In this document: positions 51,564 to 61,200 of the stretch, piece by piece | Layout: every line of letters starts with the position of its first letter | How positions within the stretch are numbered: the stretch's first letter is position 1 | Origin: a bacterium | Lineage (GTDB): Bacteria; SZUA-182; DTGQ01 | Direction: 5' to 3' | DNA: 64,000 bases | Assembly: GCA_040755755.1 (NCBI GenBank) | Contig: JBFLZW010000061.1 | Coordinates: forward strand, 81,246 to 145,245 | Translations under genes and position numbers: made by a program | The notes under the pieces: generated by a model | Seen by the model: the letters and a program-made list of their open reading frames with translations, nothing else | What the model was told of the DNA's origin: nothing | The model's database searches: none

Positions 51564-52466
51564 ATGCCAATGGATAAAAAGCACAAGCTTCTGATTGCTG
51601 CCCTCATCAGCCTGATTGTCGTCGTGGTGAGTCTGGCTCAATCCCTCTTCGTGGTCGATCAAACCGAGCAGGCCATCGTGATGCATATGGGAAAGCCGGT
51701 CATGGTAATCACCGGTCCCGGCCTTTATGTCAAGAAACCTTTCCTTCAGCAGGCAGTGAAATTCGATAACCGGCTGTTAACCTCTGCTCTTTCGCCGACC
51801 GAAGTTTCCACCAGGGATCACAAGGGGCTTGTGATCGACTGCTATTGCCAGTGGAAGATTACCGACCCCCTGAAGTTTCTGGAATCCACCGGCACGCAAA
51901 TCAGGGCTCAAAGCCGGCTGGACGATGTTATCCGGGCTGAACTGCGGGCTCAGGGGGGATTGAACAATCTGGCTGACCTGGTTTCAGTTGACCGGGAAAC
52001 CATCTTCAAAAAAGTGACTGAGGCCGCGAGGGAAAAATCGTCCGGCATGGGAATCACCATCCTGGATGTTCGCCTGAAAAGGGCCAGCCTCCCGGCTGAA
52101 GACGAAAAGCTCGCTTTTGAGAGGATGAAAGCCGAAAGAGAGCGGGAAGCCCGGAAATACCGCGCGGAAGGGGAAGAGGAAGCCCTGCGGATCAAGGCGC
52201 AGGCAGAAAAGGGGAAAAAAGCGATTCTGGCTGAGGCCTATAAAAAGGCGCAGGAAATCAAAGGAGAAGGAGAAGCCGGGGCCATGAGGATCTCGGCAGA
52301 TGCCTATGCTCAGGATCCGGACTTTTACGCCTTTTTCAGAACGCTCGAAGCCTACCGGAAAACTCTGAAAGCAAACACTACCTTTCTTTTTTCAGAAGAT
52401 AACGAATTCTTTACTTACTTGAAGGGAAGCCATGGACAACAAAAACCAGCCCGAAAGGGAAAATAG
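51564..52466 (+). CDS. hflC: HflC, SPFH-domain partner of HflK
   Basis: 300 aa. N-terminal TM helix (LLIAALISLIVVVVSLAQSLFVV), SPFH domain (QTEQAIVMHMGKP, PGLYVKKPFLQ, TRDHKGLVIDCYCQWKITDP, VIRAELRAQ), EKLAFERMKAERERE coiled coil and the C-terminal DPDFYAFFRTLEAYRKTL typical of HflC. GAGG precedes the ATG. Its 3' end overlaps purM by 35 bases. Confidence 0.95.
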   Translation: MPMDKKHKLLIAALISLIVVVVSLAQSLFVVDQTEQAIVMHMGKPVMVITGPGLYVKKPFLQQAVKFDNRLLTSALSPTEVSTRDHKGLVIDCYCQWKITDPLKFLESTGTQIRAQSRLDDVIRAELRAQGGLNNLADLVSVDRETIFKKVTEAAREKSSGMGITILDVRLKRASLPAEDEKLAFERMKAEREREARKYRAEGEEEALRIKAQAEKGKKAILAEAYKKAQEIKGEGEAGAMRISADAYAQDPDFYAFFRTLEAYRKTLKANTTFLFSEDNEFFTYLKGSHGQQKPARKGK

Positions 52467-53577
52467 TCAGCATACTGCCCAGCCCCGCTCTCCAGGACTG
52501 TCTTACCGGGAAGCGGGTGTTGATATCTCCAGGGAAGAAAAATCACTGGAAAAATTCATCACCTCCATGAGCAGGACTTTCCAATTTATACCACACGGTC
52601 CTGGTGAGGTGCTCAGCTCCATCGGATATTTCGCCAATATTATCAGGATTACCGACAGCCTGGGGCTGGCGGTCTCAGCGGACGGCGTAGGGACCAAGGT
52701 CCTCATTGCCCAGATGATGCATAAGTACGATACCGTGGGCATCGACTGCGTGGCCATGAATGTCAATGACCTGATCTGTGTGGGAGCAAAGCCGATCTCC
52801 TTTCTCGACTATATCGCCCTCCAGGATCCGGCGGACGACCTGCTCGACCAGCTTGGACAGGGCCTGCTGGAAGGTGCCCGGCAGGCTGGAGTCACCATTC
52901 CGGGAGGGGAAACCGCTCAGGTCCGGGACCTGATCCAGGGGGTCAGGCCCGGCTATGGATTCGATATTGCCGGTATGGGCATCGGCATTATCGATCCCGG
53001 ACGGGTAATCGAGGGACAGGACCTAGGCGGCGGAGACATTATTATCGGTCTTTCCAGCAGCGGCCTTCACAGTAACGGCTACTCGCTGGCCAGAAAGATT
53101 TTTTTCAGCCAGGGGTCCTTCACCGTGGACAGCTACATTCCGGAGCTGGGCAAAACCCTGGGTGAGGAGCTTTTGACACCAACGATTATTTATGTGCCGC
53201 TCGTCAATGAGCTTCTGTCCCGGAGCCTGCGGATCAAAGCCCTGATCAATATCACCGGCGACGGATTACTCAACATTCTGCGGGTCAAGGCGCAGGTCAA
53301 GTTTACGGTTACCTCCCTGCCCGATCCTCCTCCCGTGTTCCCCCTGATGCAGCAGCTTGGCAGGATCAGCGATGATGAAATGTTTCGGGTCTTCAATATG
53401 GGCATCGGTTTTTGCATCCTTGCTCATCCCGATGACTTCGATGCCATAAAGACCGTCTGCCAGCAGTTCGGCATTGCCTGTTCCCGGATCGGTCATGTTG
53501 AAGAGGCTTCGGAAAAGGTGATCGATGTGGTTCCAAGGAAATTGCGGGGAATCAGCAGGTCTTTTTATAAGTTATAA
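52432..53577 (+). CDS. purM: Phosphoribosylformylglycinamidine cyclo-ligase (AIR synthase)
   Basis: 381 aa. Fifth step of purine synthesis. SYREAGVDISREEKSLEKF at the N terminus, then VSADGVGTKVLIA, DCVAMNVNDLICVGAKPISFLDYIA, IPGGETAQ, GLSSSGLHSNGYSLAR, INITGDGLLNI (usually HITGGG) and FNMGIGFCI. Starts inside hflC with GGGAAGCC before the ATG. A 20-residue N-terminal extension before SYREAG is longer than usual. Confidence 0.93.
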   Translation: MDNKNQPERENSQHTAQPRSPGLSYREAGVDISREEKSLEKFITSMSRTFQFIPHGPGEVLSSIGYFANIIRITDSLGLAVSADGVGTKVLIAQMMHKYDTVGIDCVAMNVNDLICVGAKPISFLDYIALQDPADDLLDQLGQGLLEGARQAGVTIPGGETAQVRDLIQGVRPGYGFDIAGMGIGIIDPGRVIEGQDLGGGDIIIGLSSSGLHSNGYSLARKIFFSQGSFTVDSYIPELGKTLGEELLTPTIIYVPLVNELLSRSLRIKALINITGDGLLNILRVKAQVKFTVTSLPDPPPVFPLMQQLGRISDDEMFRVFNMGIGFCILAHPDDFDAIKTVCQQFGIACSRIGHVEEASEKVIDVVPRKLRGISRSFYKL

Positions 53578-54005
53578 AATACCGGAGAGGATAGATAATA
53601 CCTAAAGGGGTAGGCAGGTCAAATGAATTGACCTGCCTACAAAAGAAGAAGAGGATTACACTTAAAAATTAGTATCACAAAAATATAAAATAGTCAAGAC
53701 TATTTTTCAAATGTGATTCCATCGCTCTGCTGAAGGATGGAAATCCCGCCTAACCCTCCCCTGCTGCTCTTTACCTGGCAGCGCCTGTCCTGGGCTTTGC
53801 CCGGCCTGTCTTCAGCGGGTACAACAACGCCCGCTTGAGCTCCCTTGGGCTAAAAACCCGATAGAAAGATGATAGTAGAGATTTGCGGAATTATAGAATT
53901 CTGCTGACAATATTTTATTGCATAAGATAATACTATGCCCGCTTTCAATCCAATGGCGGGGCATAAATTTAATACAAGCGAAATTGAAGAATAAGGAGTA
54001 GAGGA
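53578..54005. other. Intergenic region with one perfect hairpin
   Basis: GTAGGCAGGTCAA (53610-53622) / TTGACCTGCCTAC (53628-53640) follows purM by 33 bases. It is the probable transcript end although no T-run follows. The remaining ~360 bases show no gene. Confidence 0.6.
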
Positions 54006-54725
54006 ATGAGATCGCGAGCTTGCCGGTGGATGGGAGTTGTATCCCCGTTGGTTTTTTGTCTGATATTGAGCCTGCTTGTCCCTTGGACCTGCCAGGCCGC
54101 AGAGAAGTATGACCTGATTGCTTTAATGAATGAATGCCAGAAAATGTCCAGTGATCCCGGAGTGATTGCCATCATCCAGTGGATACCCAAAGAGTGGTGG
54201 CAATCAACCCTGAGGCGGGCTGACGTTCCGGAATCGCGAATCAGGGAAGTGCTGAAGCTCTTTGACCCGTATATGACTTTTATCATCGTTCACGGCCGGA
54301 TTTCCTCATCCGGATTTCCGGTCTTTACCGCAAAATCGGTCCTGCAGCATCACATTTTTCTTGAGGATAAAGCAGGCCGGCTCTCGAAACCCATCGACGA
54401 AGAACAGGTCGATGCCGGTGTCCGGAACGCGGTTATCATGATTAAACCGCTCTTTTCGAATATGCTGGGGCAGATGGGGGACAACATGAATTTTTTCCTT
54501 TTTCCCGCTCAGACCAAAGGTAAGGAGAAACCGTATGAAGCAAGGGGGGAGGGACAATTTTCCATCCGACTCAAGGGTGTTCCCAATATCGGGGATCAAA
54601 CTTTCCAATGGCAGCTGCCCTTGAGCTCGCTCGTTCCAGCCAGGTTTTGTCCAAAATGCAGGAAGGAAGAAAATGGCTCATGGAAGTATTGCCCCTGGTG
54701 TGGCTCGATTCTTGCAATTCAATAA
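54006..54725 (+). CDS. Exported protein with C-terminal zinc ribbon, unknown function
   Basis: 239 aa; AAGGAG eleven bases before the ATG. Signal peptide (VVSPLVFCLILSLLVPWTCQA). The mature part is not recognised: a helical start (YDLIALMNECQKMSSDP) followed by a beta-rich stretch with a repeated pattern of hydrophobic strands (TFIIVHGRISSSG, HHIFLEDKAGRLSKPIDE). It ends in a four-Cys zinc ribbon CPKC...CPWCGSIL. Zinc ribbons are usual in cytosolic proteins and odd after a Sec signal. Monocistronic, followed by a dispersed element. Confidence 0.6.
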   Translation: MRSRACRWMGVVSPLVFCLILSLLVPWTCQAAEKYDLIALMNECQKMSSDPGVIAIIQWIPKEWWQSTLRRADVPESRIREVLKLFDPYMTFIIVHGRISSSGFPVFTAKSVLQHHIFLEDKAGRLSKPIDEEQVDAGVRNAVIMIKPLFSNMLGQMGDNMNFFLFPAQTKGKEKPYEARGEGQFSIRLKGVPNIGDQTFQWQLPLSSLVPARFCPKCRKEENGSWKYCPWCGSILAIQ

Positions 54726-55287
54726 TAATACTATACTATAAACGGCTGAGAACTGAACTTTTCCAGAGGAGTCAGGAGTCAGAATTCAGAATTCAGAATA
54801 AGCAATCATCTTCTCCTGACTCCTGGCTCCTGAATTCTGACTCCTGAATATAGTAATGTCTGCCGGGGAGGGAGCGTTCCGGCAGTGAGATGTCACCGGC
54901 AATGAGAGAGGAATAATGCAAAAGAGAATATAAATATTTACAAAATGTGCTTGATCGTGTTACCATTTTAGTAAATAGTGACTTTAAAGCTGGAAATGAA
55001 GTAAAGCCTGTATTACTATGTTTTCAGGACACCTTGCCAAACAGCAGGTTTATACTTACCACTTTATTCACATACAAATTATAATTTCAATAGGTTAGGT
55101 GATGGCCTAAAAATTAAGGAGTTACTCAGAGTAAGACCTGGCAAGTATATCCGCCTTGAATTTATATCCGCTTTTCGGATAAGCTATAAATAACTATACC
55201 CTAGATCAATAACCTGAAACAACGAGCAAAATACTACGGGGTTGCTTCTACGACTTTGTATCTTTACAATTGGGAGGTTAGAGTGTC
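54726..55287. other. Leader region of the giant surface protein
   Basis: Apart from the repeat element at 54754-54847, about 440 AT-rich bases carry no supported gene. I looked for a GEMM (c-di-GMP) riboswitch and a sigma-54 site and found neither. GGGAGG lies 12 bases before the ATG at 55288. Confidence 0.5.
54754..54847. mobile_element. MITE-like element (GTCAGGAG family), truncated copy
   Basis: Starts with TGAACTTTTCCAGAGGAG, as at 46951. The inner arms GTCAGGAGTCAGAATTCAG / CTGAATTCTGACTCCTG-like units are mirrored, but the right terminal AAAAGTTCA is missing. Confidence 0.65.
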
Positions 55288-58200
55288 ATGAAAAGAAGGA
55301 GATTTCCAACCTACTGGCTGCTGCTGTCATTCCTGATTCTTTGGAACGGTACGTTAGCCTATTCCGCCTCGGTAACCTTTACGAATGAACAGAAAGTCAG
55401 CACCGGTGAGGCGATCCAGGTTCAACCCAGGATAATCTGTAACCAACAGGGTAACATTTATCTGGCCTGGCTTGAAAATACGGGCAGCAGGGATCGTATT
55501 GTGGTGAATAGTTCGAGCGATCGCAGCATAAACTGGTGGCCTGCCGCAGTAACCATACACAGCCAGGGGGCAAAGGTATCTCCAACTGCGAATTTCCAGA
55601 TCTGTGCCGATAATGCCGGTCATCTCTATGGGGTCTGGGTAGACCTTCGGCATGGGTCACGGGGGGAAATTTACCTGAACTATTCCGAAGATCATGGGAA
55701 GACCTGGCAGAGCGATGATATCAAGATCAGTACCGGCCTGCCGGGAGTTTCAAATCCCCAGATTGCCTGCACCCCGAACGGGGAAGTCTATGTGGTATGG
55801 ATTGATTCACGCAGTGGTGCCCAGGGGGAGGTTTATTTCAACCGCTCGGTGAATTTTGGCAAAACCTGGATGGCGGAAGACCGCCGTCTCGACTCTGCAC
55901 TGAACCAGACAGCGAACTGCGCATCAGTCCGGATATTCTGCTCCGATAACCTTGTTTATGTGGCCTGGATCGAGCAGGGGACGGATAACCCCGGCATATA
56001 TTACAATTATTCCACCAATAAGGGACAAACCTTCCAGCCCCAGAACATTCAACTGGTTCCCGGCGGATCCATCTCCGAACTGGAGGGAATATGGGGAGTC
56101 ACCGGCAATAAGCCATCTCTGGTCTGGATTCAGGATGGGAATAAGGTGTATTTCAAGAACATGGCCAATACTTCCTCATCCCCGGTTCAACTCAACGGAA
56201 ACTCTTCGGCCCCGGTCCGGGATGTTCGCCTTGCCGGCGATTCGGATGGGGATGTATATGCAATCTGGCTTGATAAACGTACCAGCTCGGTAGATCACGT
56301 TTATGGCAACTATTTCCGGAACGGCGGATCGAGCTGGGGCTCGTCATCGGGGGCGAGAATAGATACCTCGTACAGCAGCAGTGCCTGTTATCAGCCGAGT
56401 ATCAGTTGCAGCAATCAGAACAATCAGAAGCTGGTAGCGGTAAGCTGGAGCCAGTTACGATCAAGCAGCCAGGGGCTGAATACGTATGTGGCTTACTCGC
56501 AGAGCTGGCCGCCAACCGGAGCCATCAACCTGAGAAATAATGGCACCAGTGCCTCTTCCCTGTATTCAAGCCTCTGCTGCAATAATGACAAAGGAGATAT
56601 TTACGCCATCTGGCTGGAGACTGTTGAGAGAAGCGCGTATATCAATTCTTTCATCAATACCGATGCGAAGCTGGAGTGGACAGGAGAGACAAATTATTCT
56701 GATGATGGAGTGGAACCTAATTCTGCAGCAGGAGGGAGCGATTTCTCTTTTCGGGTGAAGTACAAGAACAGCCTGGATATGGCACCCTCCATCCGCCAGG
56801 TCTGGGTGGATGAAGATGATAACGGTACCTACGAAAGCAATGAAAAATACGACATGACTGCCTTGAGTCAGAATTATGACCGGGGGTGTACCTATGTCAT
56901 GCAGATGCCTCTGAGATACAGCCCGGGATCGAGCGATCATGCCCACCGGTATCGATTCTACTTTACGGCTGGCGGTAACATAGCCACGGGAAAGCCGGCT
57001 ATTGATCACTCCCTGACCATCAGTAATCCTGGATCCATCCCGCAGTTAAGCTGGGTGGGAACTCCAGGATATACCACTGACGGCGTGGAACCGAATGAGG
57101 ACACTCCGGGCACGGAGCGAGTCTTTCAGGTAAAATTAACTTCCCAGTATGCTTCTCAGGATGTCCAGGTTCAGGTATGGATCGATGCCGATGATAACGG
57201 CGTTTACGAGAATCTGGAGAAATACCCCATGAACCTGATGGAGGATAGCAATCAGGTTTACGAATTTTCAATGCCATTGGAATACGCAGGCGACGGGAGA
57301 CTCTTATACCGCTTTTTCGCCTGCGATCTCATCAGTTATGCCTCCGGAGCCCCTGCAACGAATCAAACTCTCAAGGTAAACAGAGCTCCGGTTCTCTGCT
57401 GGGCGGATGAAGATGGGTATGAGCACCAGACGGGAGAGAATGTCTTTACCTTCAAGGTGGTCTACAGTGATCAGGACGATGATCCACCATCTGTTCATCA
57501 GATCTGGGTGGACCTCAATAAGGATGGAGACGCACAGGAGGAGGAAAAATATCCCCTGGACCCCAATGACACTTCAACCGATTATTCTGCCGGACGCCTT
57601 TATATCGCCAGAAATGTATACCTGCTGTATGGCGGGCATGCGACCGTTCCGATCAGGTTTGATTTCCAGGACGGTTCCGCCGAAGCCGAGTCCGGTTCCT
57701 GCCCATCGGGCCTCTCCCCCCTTGGCCAGTCAATACCTCTTCAGCAGTATGGGCACCCGCCCGTACTGAGCTGGACCGGGGATGATGAGGAGTACCAGGA
57801 TGACGGGGTGAAATTTGACACCAGTCCTGACGGCGAAGGGTATACTCTGAGCTTTAGGATCAAATATACTGACTTTGATGGTGACCGGCCAGGAGATCGT
57901 GGTGTTTGGAATGATCCTGGATATGAGGTTTGGATCGATCTCAATGACAACGGTATTTATGATACGAGTGAACGCTTCCTCATGGATGAGGAGGAATCAC
58001 ATCAGAGCGGTTCGACCTACACCGCTCTCTACAGTCGGTCCATATACCATGTTCTTCCGCCCCAGGATAGAAAGTTAAGTTACCGGTTCTATTTCCATGA
58101 CGGGAAGAATTTGGCTGCCGGTGAGGGATCCGGAGTGCAGAATTATGTTAACTTCAACCAGGCCACCCTCCAGTGGATGACAAATCCTGCCACCGCGACC

Positions 58201-61200
58201 CTGAATCAGCCTGTTACCTTCCGGGTAAGATATGTCAGCCTGGATAACGAGATGCCAACTCAACAAAAGGTATGGCTCGATATCAATGACAACCGGCTCA
58301 TGGAGGAGAATGAGAAACTGTCTATGGATGAGGTGGATTACGGTGACATGAACTGCACCAATGGAAAAGAGTACAAGCGGGATTACCGATTTACCTTTGC
58401 CGGAGACGGAGAACTGCAATATCGATTCCTCTTCAGTAATTCTCAGGGCAAAGTCCTGGGTACGCCTGAGCAGATCCACACCATAGCCATAGAGACATCC
58501 CTCCTTGCGCCCACCCTGTCTTGGACGCCAGGTTATACCAAAGGAGTGAAGCCGAACCAGGGATACAGCGGAGAGAGCTTCACCTTTCAGGTGAAATACG
58601 ATGATCCTGATCCATCACTGTATTGCCCCAGCAAGAGGCAGTATCAGCTCTGGATCGATATGAACAATAATGGCGAATACGAGGCAACCGAAAGACTGGA
58701 TCCAAATAACCCCGACTCCGGGTCAGGGATCTATACCTATTATACGGTGCTGAACTCGGAGGAAGGCGGGGCATTATCCTACCGTTTCGTCTTTAATAAC
58801 TGCTATAGTACAGCCATAGGAGAACCTGCTGAAGACAGGACTCTCACCCTCTGGCCAAAACCCGAACTGTCGTGGCTGGGAAGCGAAGGATACCATGAGG
58901 ATGGAGTAGATCCTAATACCGGTTCCACCAAGGCCCAGTTTACCTTTAAGGTGAAATACAAGGATTCAAGAAACGTTGCGCCCACCCTGGCCCAGCTGTG
59001 GATCGACCTTGACCAGAATAATTACATCGCAGATGAAGAAAAATATTCACTGCAGGAGGTGGCAGGCGGCAGTTATGCTGACGGCAAGGTGTACCAGGGG
59101 GCAGTCACTTTCTCGTCAAAGACTGACGGGTCATTCACTGACTGTTACCACTATCGCTTTGTTTTCCAGAACGGCAAAACCGAGGCCATAGGCGATCCCG
59201 CCGGAGATAATTGCCTGCGCATCACCCCCGACCAGCTCCCCCGGCTGGTAGCCGGGTCGGTGACTCCCAATCCCGGCAATGGCGGAAGCTCGTTCCAGTT
59301 CCAGATTACCTATAAAGACGCGGATAACGAGGCTCCTTCCACGGGAGGAACCCTCTGGCTCGATCTCAACCGCGACAATCTGCGGCAGGAAAGTGAAAAG
59401 TGGCCTCTGCAGGAGAAGGATCCTAATCAGAAAGACTACGAAGAGGGTAAGGACTACCAGGCATCCCGGCAGGTCTTCTTTGATCCGAATCTCAGCAGCG
59501 GCACAACCAATGAGATTGCTTATCAGTTTTACTTCAGCGACGCAAACACTTCTTCAGCACATGTCAGGGTAACCAGGGTCGGCAATGTTCCGGAACTGAC
59601 CTATGGCATCATCCCTGAGACAGGCACTGCCGATAGCTACTTTACCTTTCAGGTGATTTACTCCGATCAGGACGGGGATATGCCGCTTGCGTATCAGATA
59701 TGGGTGGATCTGAACGGCGACGGCGATTACGATGATCTCAACGAGCGCAACTCCATGTCTCAGGAAAGCTCGACGGATACGAATTGCAAGGATGGCAAAA
59801 CGTATACCCGGACCCTGTACCTTGCAAATGTGGAAGAGAGCGTAATCTGCTATCGTTTTTATTTCCATGACGGTAAAAACCTGGCCAAGGGCGCTCCTGC
59901 TCATGACCGTATCTTGTCCGTGAACCATGAGCCTTTCCTGACATCTCCAGAAGTCAGTCCGGCCAGGGGAGCGGGGGGAACTGAGTTTACCTTCCGGGTG
60001 ATCTACCATGACGGAGATAATAATCCTCCGCTCAGTTATGATGTCCTGATCGACGAAAACGGCAATGGAACGTATGAGCTGAACGAGCATCATGCTTTGT
60101 ATCAAAAGGACTTGCAGAAAGAGTTCAAGGATGGCGTTACCTATGAATTGGTACTGCCAATCCTCTATGCAGGAGATGCTCCGGTAAAATACCAGTTCTC
60201 CTTCTCCGATGGGCATAGTACGGTTAAGTCTCCAGAGGCGCTTCTCTGGGTAACTCGTGTAGGCACCTTGCCAATCCTGCAATGGGTGAATGCAGACGGC
60301 TATCGCCAGGATGGAGTTGATCCGAATTCCAGCCTGTCAGACGCCAATTTCAGCTTCAAGGTATGGTATCAGGATGCGGATTATCAGACAGGAGACCCCC
60401 TCCCGAAGGTAGAGCTGATAATCGAACGCAATACCGACCGGATAAATACGGTCATGGAAAGATACTCTCTCTCCACTACCTCCACGAGCACCAGCTCTAT
60501 CATCTCGGGCCGGATATATTCATCGACTCAGCGTTTTTCCCGCGCCGGCGGAGACGGAGTTTTTACCTACCGCTTCTTTGCTACGGACGGAAAAAATCTG
60601 GCCACCGGAACACCGACAGCAGGAGGAAAGTTCTACATCGACCGGGCTCCTGTCTTGAGCCCCCCGGACACCGGTGACCTCATCACCCTCATCGATGTAG
60701 ACAAGTGGCTCTATAGGTTTGAGGTGAAATACTCCGATGCGGACGCAGATCCGCCGGTAGAAAATGTCTGCTGGATCGATGTCAATGGTGATGGACAGTA
60801 TGGCAGCACTGAGGCTTTCCTGATGAGCCCGAAAGAGGAAAATCCTGACTACTCAAATCCCGATGGAGTGACCTTTACCCTTGAAAAATCCCTGTCCTGT
60901 CAGGGAAGCGGAACCTTGAAATACAAAATGGCCTTCAAGGACAAGGGAGCAGCGGCAACCGGAAATCCGACCGAGGATCATACGGTCAAAGTCGTCAACC
61001 GGTATTACCGGGATAATGACGGCGATGGCTACGGCAATCCGACGATTATCAAAGAGCAGTGCAGCAAACCGGCTGGTTATGTCGCTTATGCGACTAAAGA
61101 AGCCTTCGATACGGATGATAACGACCGCTATACCTATCCGGAAGCACCCGAGATCTGTGATGGCAAGGACAATGACGGCAATGGCCTGATCGACGATAAC

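Noticed and set aside
54848-55287. Possible c-di-GMP riboswitch before the giant gene
   Set aside because: The hallmark GEMM core pairs are not visible; only AT-rich sequence is seen.
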